A stretch of 14,434 nt of DNA from Candidatus Latescibacterota bacterium (GTDB lineage: Bacteria > Latescibacterota > UBA2968 > UBA8231): positions 1-14,434 of the forward strand of contig JAGWBY010000045.1 of the NCBI GenBank assembly GCA_021295675.1. Direction: 5' to 3'. A program made the position numbers and the translations under genes. Below the pieces are notes generated by a model, which searched no databases, was not told where the DNA came from, and saw nothing but the letters and a program-made list of their open reading frames with translations. Shown here piece by piece: positions 7,087-14,434 of the stretch (position 1 is the stretch's first letter; every line of letters starts with the position of its first letter).

Positions 7087-8403
7087 ATGCCACCCAACAG
7101 CCATAGTTTAAACATGAACGCTGATTCGCTCGAAATACAACCCTTGCAAAAACCTCTCGACGCCGAAGTCTCCGTTCCCGGTTCCAAAAGCTATACCAAC
7201 CGGGCGCTGCTGGTCGCGGCACTAGCCAACGGAGAATCGCACCTTACGGGCGCACTCTTTAGCGACGACACCGACTACATGGTCCAGTCGCTACGCAAAC
7301 TCGGCGTCTCTATAGAGGCCGATTCAAAGGCGGCCAGCTTTGTGGTCGCAGGCAATGGGGGACGGATTCCCGTCGATGGTGCCGAGCTGTACATCGGCAA
7401 CTCGGGCACTACTTCTCGGTCAATCACAAGCTATGTCGCGCTCGGCAATGGAACCTTCATCATCGACGGCGACGCGCCCATGCGCCAGAGCCGACCGATG
7501 GCCGACCTGCTCGACGCACTCGGCCAACTCGGAATCGAAGCTCGTTCGCGCTTTGCCAACGGATGCCTACCCATAGAAGTGCAAGCCAAGGAGTTCAGAG
7601 GCGGCAAAACCCGGCTCGACGCCAGCAAGAGCAGCCAGTTCCTCACTTCGCTACTGCTCGTCGCTCCCTACGCCGACAACGGCTTGGAAATCGAAATGGT
7701 CAGCGAGTTCAAGACCGAATATATTGACATCACTATGGCGGTAATGCAGGCATTTGGAATCGAGGTCGAGCACGACGAGTACCGGCGCTTTCGCGTCGCT
7801 GGCAGCCAATGCTATACGCCCCGTGCCTACGCCATTGAGCCGGATGCTTCCAACGCCTCGTACTTCTTTGCCGCCGCTGCGCTCACCGGTGGTCGGGTAC
7901 GCTTAGCCGACATTGCCGCCAACTCAGCCCAAGGCGATATCAACTTCGTCGATGTGCTCGAGAAAATGGGCTGCACAGTCAACCGTTACACCCGCGGAGT
8001 TGAGGTGATCGGGCCGGACCAACTCAGGGGAATCGACGTCGATATGAAGGCCATATCAGATACCTCGCTGACGCTAGCTGCGATCGCTCCCTTTGCCAAG
8101 AATCCTGTGCGGCTCCGCAACATCGAGCACACGCGCTGGCAGGAGACCGACCGGATTGCCGCTATGGTCGCCCAATTGCGTCGGCTCGGCGTGGCGGTAG
8201 AAGAACACAGAGATGGCGTTACTATCATGCCTTCTAAACCCAAAAGCAGCAGCATCGATACCTATAAGGATCACCGAGTAGCTATGAGTTTTGCTCTAGT
8301 CGGGTTGCGAGTGCCCGGAATCCACATCAACGACCCAGGATGCGTCGGCAAAACTTTTCCGACATACTTCGACGTCTGGGATCAGATAAGAGGATCGGCG
8401 TGA
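7087..8403 (+). CDS. aroA: 3-phosphoshikimate 1-carboxyvinyltransferase (EPSP synthase)
   Basis: Transfers enolpyruvate from PEP to shikimate-3-phosphate in aromatic amino acid and chorismate biosynthesis. The 438-residue protein keeps the substrate residues: PGSKSYTNR (Lys34, Ser35, Arg39; E. coli Lys22/Ser23/Arg27), SSQFLTSLL (Ser182, Ser183, Gln184), the catalytic aspartate in ISD (Asp325), WQETDR (Glu353, Arg356), DHRVAM (Arg397) and CVGKTFP (Lys422). The PEP loop is GNSGTTSRS rather than the E. coli GNAGTAMRP, so the position of E. coli Pro101 is Ser112. The start at 7087 has no clear ribosome binding site; the Met at 7114 would also fit the family N-terminus. A hairpin follows 24 bases after the stop. 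It stands alone here, with no other shikimate gene in view. All catalytic residues are present and activity is likely. Confidence 0.95.
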   Translation: MPPNSHSLNMNADSLEIQPLQKPLDAEVSVPGSKSYTNRALLVAALANGESHLTGALFSDDTDYMVQSLRKLGVSIEADSKAASFVVAGNGGRIPVDGAELYIGNSGTTSRSITSYVALGNGTFIIDGDAPMRQSRPMADLLDALGQLGIEARSRFANGCLPIEVQAKEFRGGKTRLDASKSSQFLTSLLLVAPYADNGLEIEMVSEFKTEYIDITMAVMQAFGIEVEHDEYRRFRVAGSQCYTPRAYAIEPDASNASYFFAAAALTGGRVRLADIAANSAQGDINFVDVLEKMGCTVNRYTRGVEVIGPDQLRGIDVDMKAISDTSLTLAAIAPFAKNPVRLRNIEHTRWQETDRIAAMVAQLRRLGVAVEEHRDGVTIMPSKPKSSSIDTYKDHRVAMSFALVGLRVPGIHINDPGCVGKTFPTYFDVWDQIRGSA

Positions 8404-8426
8404 CCGGAAGGGAACGGTTAAAATAA

Positions 8427-8461
8427 GGATGCCCTACCGGTGGCTTACCGATAGGGCATCC
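8427..8461. terminator. Strong hairpin terminator shared by aroA and the ExbBD operon
   Basis: GGATGCCCTA (8427-8436) pairs perfectly with TAGGGCATCC (8452-8461). After a C/A mismatch, CGGT (8438-8441) pairs with ACCG (8447-8450) around a five-base loop. It sits between the convergent stops at 8403 and 8487. On the minus strand the stem is followed by TTATTTT, a fair intrinsic-terminator tract. The plus strand has no comparable T run, so it best ends the minus-strand operon and may protect or weakly terminate aroA mRNA. Confidence 0.85.
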
Positions 8462-8486
8462 GAGCTTCTTGCTGCTTGAAGGGTGC

Positions 8487-9848
8487 TTATTGAGTAAACT
8501 GGGTCACGTTGGCAATGCCGCCCGGCTGAGTCAACGCATAGACGATTAGATTGACTCCGAACTGCAACCCGCGCTCTCGTGCATCAGCCAGCGGGTCTCC
8601 CCAGTACCAGCTAATATTTAGGTCGCTGAAGACTACCGCAACCCGACCGCGCAGTTCCAACATCTCCAAATCGAATACATTGCCAGCCGGTGCGCCACCC
8701 ATAGGCGGGCCGTCGGGAAAATCCCAGAAGCTATAGTAGAGATCGTGGGTCTTGGGCACTTTCTGCCACTTAGAGCCATCGCTACCCAACACCAGCGGAT
8801 CTTTCATCAGGGCCTTGAATTGGCGGTCAAACGGCGTACCCGAAACCCCAGCTTCTTTGCCGTCAAGTCCGTTCTCAGCGTCGCTTTGGCGGATTTCCTC
8901 GGCATAGAGAAAACCACCATTCTTGAGATAGTCGCCTAGGTTGGTTTTCTCTGTATCGCTGATTTGCAAGACAGCATCGTTGCCCGTCACATAAATCATG
9001 GGGGCGTCCATGATGCGCGGATCCGAAAATTCCAAGGTCGTACCCTCGATACGGGCATTAATTTGGGTATGGTCGCGCATATAGCGCATCAACTCCTCTA
9101 CCGCAGTTGGGAACCGATCTCGATTCTTGTCTGCGATATCGTAGTCAATAACTGTCATGTTAAAGAAGCCGCGGATATTGCGTTTATTGTCGGGATCATG
9201 AATCAAGACCGCTTGATAGCGGCCGATGTCTAAGTCGCCGACATTGAGCAATTCGTGCCTCAGGCTCAGAGCCTCTTGCACTGGTGCCGACGTTTCCGCC
9301 ACTTCGATCATCGCGACCTCGTCGAAGGCCAACTCTTCGGCCTTGGCACCCGAAAAGGCACCCAAGACTTGCGTACCGGGTAAAACTGAACTCAAGAGAT
9401 CGCTACCTACCGCACTAACATCGGCTATCGCCGATATATCCTGCGGCAAGTCCGGTGGGGCCATCGACTGTAGCATCTCCATCTGCACTTCGGATATCTC
9501 AGGTCGCTTGGCTAAGTCGAAGTTCTTTTCGAGAATGGGCGGAGGAGCACGGAAAATAATAAGCGCCTCCTTTTCCTGTTCTTCGCCAATGCCAAAGAGA
9601 TAATCGTAAACGAAGACGCCAACGTGAATGGATACCGAGAGCATAAAGGCCACGCTCATGCTTAATCGGCGACCGGTGGTAGCCGAATATAAGGCGTATA
9701 TCAACACCCCGGCACCCGCCAAACCAGCGGCGATCACCACCCACTTGGACAGGATGAAAAGTATGTGAATGAAAAGGGCCGCGCCGACCGCTATATAAGC
9801 TGTCTTTTGGCGCTGAGCTTGTACTAGTTTTTTATACTCGTCTACCAC
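8487..9848 (-). CDS. TonB-like inner-membrane protein with periplasmic DUF4159 domain
   Basis: A 453-residue protein. The cytoplasmic N-terminus (about 1-15) is basic, and three membrane segments follow (about 17-34, 36-54, 63-84) with a positive TTGRR loop between the second and third, which puts residues 85-453 in the periplasm. The third segment contains LSVSIH (Ser71, His75), nearly identical to the E. coli TonB coupling motif LSVCIH (Ser16, His20). A proline-containing stretch follows (APPPILEK, MAPPDLPQD). Residues about 208-440 match DUF4159, a ThuA/GATase-like domain: GRYQAVLIHDP, APMIYVTGND, YLKNGGFLYAEE, and FPDGPPMGG in the C-terminal half. The GTG start at 9848 is preceded by AGAGGGGGAAG. 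The gene lies 37 bases after exbD and ends the operon before the 8427 hairpin. I infer that it is the force transducer of the ExbB-ExbD motor. The role of DUF4159 is unknown. Confidence 0.88.
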   Translation of the reverse strand: MVDEYKKLVQAQRQKTAYIAVGAALFIHILFILSKWVVIAAGLAGAGVLIYALYSATTGRRLSMSVAFMLSVSIHVGVFVYDYLFGIGEEQEKEALIIFRAPPPILEKNFDLAKRPEISEVQMEMLQSMAPPDLPQDISAIADVSAVGSDLLSSVLPGTQVLGAFSGAKAEELAFDEVAMIEVAETSAPVQEALSLRHELLNVGDLDIGRYQAVLIHDPDNKRNIRGFFNMTVIDYDIADKNRDRFPTAVEELMRYMRDHTQINARIEGTTLEFSDPRIMDAPMIYVTGNDAVLQISDTEKTNLGDYLKNGGFLYAEEIRQSDAENGLDGKEAGVSGTPFDRQFKALMKDPLVLGSDGSKWQKVPKTHDLYYSFWDFPDGPPMGGAPAGNVFDLEMLELRGRVAVVFSDLNISWYWGDPLADARERGLQFGVNLIVYALTQPGGIANVTQFTQ

Positions 9849-9885
9849 AGTTCTTCCCCCTCTTGAAAGGGCCTAGAAACCTCAT

Positions 9886-10293
9886 TCAGTTGCGCTGCGG
9901 TTCCGTGGCGATGACCTGATCGATGACACCCACTTGGCGAGCAATATCCATGATCTGGACGATTTGTCCGTGCGTGGAGCGCTCGTCTCCTTGGATGATA
10001 ATCATCGTGGTGTTATCCAGCAGCTGTCTCTTCGCCTGCAGTTCCTCTTTGAGCGTCGCAAAGGTCACTGACTTGTGGTTCAGTTTCATGTTGCCGTCCT
10101 GATCCACGACGATAAAGAGGTTTTCCTTCTCCGGCGCCTGAGCCTCTTCGGCCTCGGGCAATTTAATATCCAAACCCGGAGTAATGGCGAACACAGCGGT
10201 CACCATGAAGAAGATGAGTAGCTGAAAGACCACGTCAATCATCGGCGTCAGATCGGGCATGGCCAGTTCTTTTTTTTCCACTCTATCAGCCAT
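9886..10293 (-). CDS. exbD: ExbD/TolR-family biopolymer transport protein
   Basis: A 135-residue protein with one membrane helix (about 17-37) and a periplasmic C-terminal domain, the standard ExbD/TolR size and layout. The motif LTPMIDVVFQLLIFFMV carries the essential membrane aspartate (Asp20; Asp25 in E. coli ExbD) that carries protons through the ExbB pore. The C-terminal part (LFIVVDQDGNMKL, IIIQGDERSTHGQIVQIMD) is typical of the family. AGGAGG lies about 10 bases before the ATG. The gene sits between exbB (29-base gap) and the DUF4159 gene (37-base gap), so the motor pair and its probable transducer are made together. ExbD and TolR cannot be separated by sequence alone. No second exbD copy is in the window, although relatives often have two. 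Confidence 0.93.
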   Translation of the reverse strand: MADRVEKKELAMPDLTPMIDVVFQLLIFFMVTAVFAITPGLDIKLPEAEEAQAPEKENLFIVVDQDGNMKLNHKSVTFATLKEELQAKRQLLDNTTMIIIQGDERSTHGQIVQIMDIARQVGVIDQVIATEPQRN

Positions 10294-10322
10294 CTATCTC
10301 ATGCCTCCTAAAAAGGCCGCCC

Positions 10323-10976
10323 TTAGGCAGCTTGGGTGCCTTGCCAGCGACGCAGCAGGGCGTCCACAAAACCGTGGCCGTATGCTTCAAACTCAACAGA
10401 CTTGCCCGAGGCGCGGTTGCTAAAGTACGTGAAGATGGCGATTGAAGGTACGGCGATTACCAAGCCGGTAACTGTGGTAATCAGCGCTTCAGAAATACCT
10501 GCGGCGACGATCGTCGGCTCACCGAGGCCCTTTTCCGCAATACCTTCAAAAGCGTTGATCATACCGTTGACCGTACCCAGCAGGCCGAGCAACACCACGG
10601 ATTTGGACACGAAGTCGATAACGGCCAGATACCGTTCGAGATATCCCAAGGCAGCGCGTTCGACCGTGCCGTTCATTTCCTCACGCATCTCCTCCATCGT
10701 GCGTTGCTCGCGCGACAAGTGTTCAAAGCGCTCGAGCCCCTCGCCGTACACCTCGCCTTCTAGCTTACCAACCTCGGCACAGTATTCCTTGAGTTGGTCA
10801 ATGGAAGCACCCGAGTCTATACGTGCGTTGATGTCGGTGGTGATTTCGGCCAATTCGTCCTCGGAGCGCAGCCGTGCATACGTCCAAATGCGCTCGAGAA
10901 AGAACGCAATGGAAAGCATAGACCAGAGTCCCAAAGGATACATGAAAGGTCCGCCTTCGCGAAAAAGTTCAATCAT
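10323..10976 (-). CDS. exbB: MotA/TolQ/ExbB-family proton channel protein
   Basis: A 217-residue inner-membrane protein with three helices: about 12-30, 117-141 and 157-184. The cytoplasmic loop between the first two holds the charged REQRTMEEMREEM stretch. It keeps the pore residues of E. coli ExbB in correct register: Thr135 in LLGTVNGM (Thr148), Glu163 in GISEAL (Glu176) and Thr168 (Thr181), with identical spacing of 28 and 5 residues. It forms the pentameric proton pore that works with ExbD. AAGGAGGG upstream of the ATG supports the start. It follows the TPR gene by 45 bases and precedes exbD by 29. TolQ is the alternative name; context without tolA, tolB or pal favours a non-Tol motor. 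Confidence 0.93.
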   Translation of the reverse strand: MIELFREGGPFMYPLGLWSMLSIAFFLERIWTYARLRSEDELAEITTDINARIDSGASIDQLKEYCAEVGKLEGEVYGEGLERFEHLSREQRTMEEMREEMNGTVERAALGYLERYLAVIDFVSKSVVLLGLLGTVNGMINAFEGIAEKGLGEPTIVAAGISEALITTVTGLVIAVPSIAIFTYFSNRASGKSVEFEAYGHGFVDALLRRWQGTQAA

Positions 10977-11021
10977 TTTCTCTTTCCCTCCTTAAGAGTT
11001 AGGACGCAAAAAAAGCAAAAG

Positions 11022-14000
11022 TTAGAGGACGCGAGCTTCCTGCATTACCTGTAGCTGCTCTCTGGCGTAGTCCACCTGCGTCACATATTTGGGGTTGTCG
11101 CCATAGTTGTCGACGACCTCCTGAAAGACGGCACCAGCCTGACGGAATTCCTCTTGGGCCATATAGGCGGCACCGATATTGACTAATGAATTGACAGCCT
11201 GATCGCTCTTGGGATACTTCTGCTGTACTTCCTTGAAGACTACCATTGCTTCATCGTAATTTTTCTCAGCCAAAAGCTGTTCGCCCGTTGCATAAAGATT
11301 GTAGGCATCAATCTCTGCTAAGTGTCCGAGCAGAGTTCTTGCCTTGTTCGGCAACGCTCGGTCTTGGGCAGTCAACTTGTCAGCGGGAAAGCGGTCTAAG
11401 AAAGTCTGGTAACTTTCGGTGGCCTTCTCGTAATCCTTAAGTCCGTAATAGTAATCTCCGAGCGTAAATTGGCTGCGTGCCCCATAAGTGCCATTGGAAT
11501 GTTCAGCAACGATCCGCTCAAAAACTGGCACCGCTTCTTCCTTGCGGTCGAGGTTGATCAGGCACCAAGCCTTATTGTAGAGTGCATCATCCATATGGCT
11601 CGACTGAGAATAGCGCCTAATGATTCGGTCGTAGTAGACCATAGCATCTAGGTAGTGCTGGTTTTTGTCCTCCACGCCGCTTCTATTGGTCATGTTAAAC
11701 AGGGCGTCCCCAGCACGAAAAAGCGCCTCAGATGCATAGCGGGACTGCGGATACCTATCTGCTAGGCTAGCAAAAATATCGCTGGCGTCGCGCCATTTAC
11801 CCATCCGATAATGCGCCCAAGCATCGTAGTAATAGGCATGCACAGCGCGCTCGTCGTCAGGATATTGGGTGTAGTAGGTATTGAACGCTTGGGACATCGC
11901 TGGCAGCACGTCAATATTGCCGTTAGCCGATAGTTTGTTATAAGCTACGCCTATTTGGAATTGGGCATTTTTGGCCCAAGCAATCTGCGGGTAGTTTTCG
12001 ATGATGGTGTTATAGGTGGCAATCGCTTGGACGAACTGCTCCGACCTGTAGAAACAGTTGCCTTGGACGAAGAGCGCATTGGCAATGCTCTCGACATTCA
12101 TGGCTAAGTCGATTAGCTCCTGAGCTGCTTCAATACTCTGCTGGAACTTATCCAATTTGAAATATGCATTGGCCAAGCGAATGAGTAAACGCTCCCGGTC
12201 TTCACTAGAGGTAGTAGTAGCCAACATCTCTTCATAAATGCGCACCGCTTCCTCTGGATTGCCCTTCTTCTCAGCCATTGAGATTAGCTGCAGTCGCGCC
12301 GAACGCACCAAGCTCTCGTCTCCAGAAGCAATGACCTCGTTCAGTAGCTTCTCCGCCTCAGCATCATTGCCTTCCGCAGAGTATGACAGTGCCATCGAGA
12401 AGGAGACCTTTAGCTGCATCGCCTCGGGAATTTTGGTATCCAATAGCCACTTGTAATCGAGCAACGCGCGGTCGTAACGGCCCGAATAGTGATAGGCCAA
12501 TGCACGTCCGTAGCGGATATCGCGAATGACATCGCTTTCTGGGTACTCTTCAAGCACCATGGTATAGCGCTCGACTGCATCGACGTAATTTTTATTATTG
12601 AGGTCGAGTTGAGCCATCTGGAAATGGGCCCTAGACTCCAAATCGCGGTCACCGGTCACACCTTCTAACAATTGATTGAGCAGCGCACGTCCCTCGGAGA
12701 TGCGATCTTGGGAAATGTAGAGGTTAGCCGCCTCAATCAACGCGGCGATGTACGTCTCGCGGGCATCGCGGTCAACCTTGGAAAAAGCAGCGATAGCCTC
12801 GTCTTTCCGATCTTCGTCGCGGTAGAGAATACCAAGGCCATAGTAAGCATCAGCCGTATGCCGCGTCTCCTGATAGCTTTCCGTTATAGCCTTATAGGCT
12901 TCAATGGCCTCCTCAACTTTCTGCTGCTCGTAGTTTAGCCGAGCGATGCGCAACAAGCACAACGGCGCTTGGTCGGAGCGGGGAAAGCTGTCCACTGCCT
13001 GCGTGTAGCTTGCGATAGCCTGATCCACCACGCCGAGTTTCTCGGCAGACCAACCTGCGCTATAGAGCGCTGCGGAACGCAAACCTGTATCGCTATCCGG
13101 GTAGTCCTCCAACAGTTGTAGGTAGTCTTCACGGGCAGCAGCGTAGTCTCCGGCGAAGTACTTGGCTTCGCCTTTCTGATACTGAGCATTCGACGGATAA
13201 GGCGTATCCCCGTAGAGTTCAATCACTTGGTTGTAGGCAGTCCACGCCTCGTCAAACTTCTCCCACTCCATGTAGTTGTCGCCGATTCTCATCTGCACCT
13301 TGGCTTTATAAAAGCGTTCCTCGGCAGTTTCTTGAGCGGCGATTAACTCTTGGTAGGCTTCCTCAAACTGGTCTGTTTTGCGGAAAATCTCAGCAACGCG
13401 CAACGAGGAAGTCTCAAAAAGCTGTCGATAGTTTTCAAAATCGACATTCTTCCCTTCGCGAAACGAACCTCGCAAGAGTTCAAACATCCGGTTGTAGAGA
13501 TCGCGCACATCACGGTAGGCTTTAATTGCCTCCTCGTCGCGCCCCATCTGGTCGTAGGCGTTGGCCTCTAGATAAAGAGCTTGGGCAATGACTGGACTAT
13601 TGGGATACTTATCGAGGACTATCTGGGCCATCTCAACAGCTTTGGCATACTCGCCCTTCTCGTAAAAGGAACTGGCGATACGGAACTGCGAATCCGGCGC
13701 ATAGCGGTCTTGCGGATAAACCGCCAACATGCCGTTGAGCGTCTCGATGGATTGGTCGTACTCTTTTGTATTAAACTCGCTCCAGCCCGCGTAAAAATAC
13801 GCCTTGCCGGCTTCTTTTGTCTCGGGGAACAACTCGACATAGCGCTTGTATTCCTTTGCTGCCTCGCCATATTCTTTGGCGAGGAAGCGAGTCTCGGCAA
13901 CTTGGAACTGCACCAGTGACTTGAAATCCTCGGCTACGCTTCCTACGTCGAGAACTTGGCGATAGGCGTCTACCGCTTTTTCGTGTTGCCCGCTCTTCTT

Positions 14001-14267
14001 GTAGGCGTTGCCTAGCTGATACCACGCCGCGGCGACTACAGGTAATTCCAAGTCGTTGCCAAACACTACCCGCACACTGTCGGTACGCACGGCCTTGCTG
14101 GCAAACTTGACGATCTTTGAATACTCAATGATCGCTCCTTCAAACTCGCCAAGGGCGTAGAGAGATTGTCCGGCGTCAAAACTGGTCTTCAGATTTTGCG
14201 GCACCGGTAGGAAAAGGCTAGCTCCTAGCCCCAATCCCAGCGCGATAAGTCCGGCCCAGACCGTCAT
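11022..14267 (-). CDS. Large periplasmic TPR-repeat protein
   Basis: A 1081-residue protein made almost wholly of tetratricopeptide repeats, roughly 25 units at a 34-40-residue pitch (for example AWYQLGNAYKKSGQHEKAVDAY and YYGLGILYRDEDRKDEAIAAF). It resembles enlarged BamD/YbgF (CpoB) scaffolds. The hydrophobic N-terminus (about residues 2-22, AGLIALGLGLGASLFLPVP) acts as a signal peptide or anchor. It has no basic n-region and no lipobox cysteine. An in-frame TAA lies six codons upstream, so the start cannot be much earlier. AGGAGA lies eight bases before the ATG. Protein-binding scaffold is the family role; the partners are inferred to be the barrel upstream and the ExbBD complex downstream. 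The repeats are related as protein but not as near-identical DNA. Confidence 0.9.
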   Translation of the reverse strand: MTVWAGLIALGLGLGASLFLPVPQNLKTSFDAGQSLYALGEFEGAIIEYSKIVKFASKAVRTDSVRVVFGNDLELPVVAAAWYQLGNAYKKSGQHEKAVDAYRQVLDVGSVAEDFKSLVQFQVAETRFLAKEYGEAAKEYKRYVELFPETKEAGKAYFYAGWSEFNTKEYDQSIETLNGMLAVYPQDRYAPDSQFRIASSFYEKGEYAKAVEMAQIVLDKYPNSPVIAQALYLEANAYDQMGRDEEAIKAYRDVRDLYNRMFELLRGSFREGKNVDFENYRQLFETSSLRVAEIFRKTDQFEEAYQELIAAQETAEERFYKAKVQMRIGDNYMEWEKFDEAWTAYNQVIELYGDTPYPSNAQYQKGEAKYFAGDYAAAREDYLQLLEDYPDSDTGLRSAALYSAGWSAEKLGVVDQAIASYTQAVDSFPRSDQAPLCLLRIARLNYEQQKVEEAIEAYKAITESYQETRHTADAYYGLGILYRDEDRKDEAIAAFSKVDRDARETYIAALIEAANLYISQDRISEGRALLNQLLEGVTGDRDLESRAHFQMAQLDLNNKNYVDAVERYTMVLEEYPESDVIRDIRYGRALAYHYSGRYDRALLDYKWLLDTKIPEAMQLKVSFSMALSYSAEGNDAEAEKLLNEVIASGDESLVRSARLQLISMAEKKGNPEEAVRIYEEMLATTTSSEDRERLLIRLANAYFKLDKFQQSIEAAQELIDLAMNVESIANALFVQGNCFYRSEQFVQAIATYNTIIENYPQIAWAKNAQFQIGVAYNKLSANGNIDVLPAMSQAFNTYYTQYPDDERAVHAYYYDAWAHYRMGKWRDASDIFASLADRYPQSRYASEALFRAGDALFNMTNRSGVEDKNQHYLDAMVYYDRIIRRYSQSSHMDDALYNKAWCLINLDRKEEAVPVFERIVAEHSNGTYGARSQFTLGDYYYGLKDYEKATESYQTFLDRFPADKLTAQDRALPNKARTLLGHLAEIDAYNLYATGEQLLAEKNYDEAMVVFKEVQQKYPKSDQAVNSLVNIGAAYMAQEEFRQAGAVFQEVVDNYGDNPKYVTQVDYAREQLQVMQEARVL

Positions 14268-14324
14268 TTGTGTATCTCCTTGTTACCCTAGGTTTATAGT
14301 TGGGATTTTATCAAGTTTTTTGTA

Positions 14325-14434
14325 TTAGAATTCGTATGCGAAAGAGAACCGATGTGCGCCATTGGTCTCGGTCAAATCCAAACCAATGTCATACGCATAG
14401 TCGAACACCAACTGGTTCCACTGATACCCCAACC
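14325..14434 (-). CDS. PorV/PorQ-like outer-membrane beta-barrel, C-terminal 35 residues
   Basis: Only the last 35 residues are in the window. They alternate hydrophobic and polar residues, contain LVFDYAYDIGLDL, and end HRFSFAYEF followed by TAA. A terminal aromatic residue in a final beta-strand is the BAM recognition signal, and the DYAY...HRFS...Y-x-F pattern is typical of PorV/PorQ (UPF0164) barrels. It stops 57 bases before the TPR gene on the same strand, so it is probably the operon's first visible gene. A different barrel family is possible because so little is present. Confidence 0.7.
   Translation of the reverse strand, partial: LGYQWNQLVFDYAYDIGLDLTETNGAHRFSFAYEF

Noticed and set aside
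10336..10995. Open 219-residue frame on the plus strand opposite exbB
   Set aside because: It mirrors the codon pattern of exbB, is serine-rich and low-complexity, and shows no domain. It is a shadow frame.
11022..14267. Possible tandem DNA repeat array in the TPR gene
   Set aside because: Repetition is at the protein level only; the units are too diverged in DNA to count as a repeat array.

Overview
This 14.4-kb window looks like a chromosomal segment from an uncultured Gram-negative bacterium, most plausibly of the FCB superphylum or a neighbour (Latescibacterota-like). That placement is inference. It rests on the C-terminus of a PorV/PorQ-type outer-membrane barrel, an ExbB/ExbD motor, a DUF4159 protein, a phytanoyl-CoA-dioxygenase-family enzyme and divergent GH42-like and DapA-like enzymes. 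No rRNA, tRNA, CRISPR array, insertion sequence or phage gene is visible.

Bases 1-3537 (all minus strand) hold the N-terminal 244 residues of a PhyH-family oxygenase, which runs off the left edge. Next come a YwqK/MORN-like repeat protein ending in a zinc ribbon, a small secreted lipocalin-like protein, and a glycoside-hydrolase-like gene broken by two frameshifts. Bases 3538-5989 (plus strand) hold a candidate promoter, a 55-residue ORF or gene remnant, and a 723-residue GH42-like protein that lacks the usual Asn-Glu acid/base pair. A DapA/NAL-family aldolase gene (6958-6062, minus) converges on it and is divergent from aroA (EPSP synthase, 7087-8403). A strong hairpin at 8427-8461 separates aroA from the next operon and serves both convergent units.

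Bases 14434-8487 (minus strand) form one tightly spaced operon: outer-membrane barrel C-terminus, a 1081-residue TPR protein, ExbB, ExbD, and a 453-residue three-helix membrane protein with a periplasmic DUF4159 domain. The third helix of the last protein carries an LSVSIH motif that closely matches the Ser-x3-His coupling motif of TonB (LSVCIH in E. coli), and a proline-rich stretch follows it. I infer a proton-motive-force-driven envelope machine in which a DUF4159 protein replaces TonB, with the TPR protein and barrel as periplasmic and outer-membrane partners. This is the best candidate for an undescribed system here.

The left half looks like small-molecule and carbohydrate metabolism typical of an organism rich in PhyH and divergent hydrolases. 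One of those hydrolase genes is decaying or mis-assembled.
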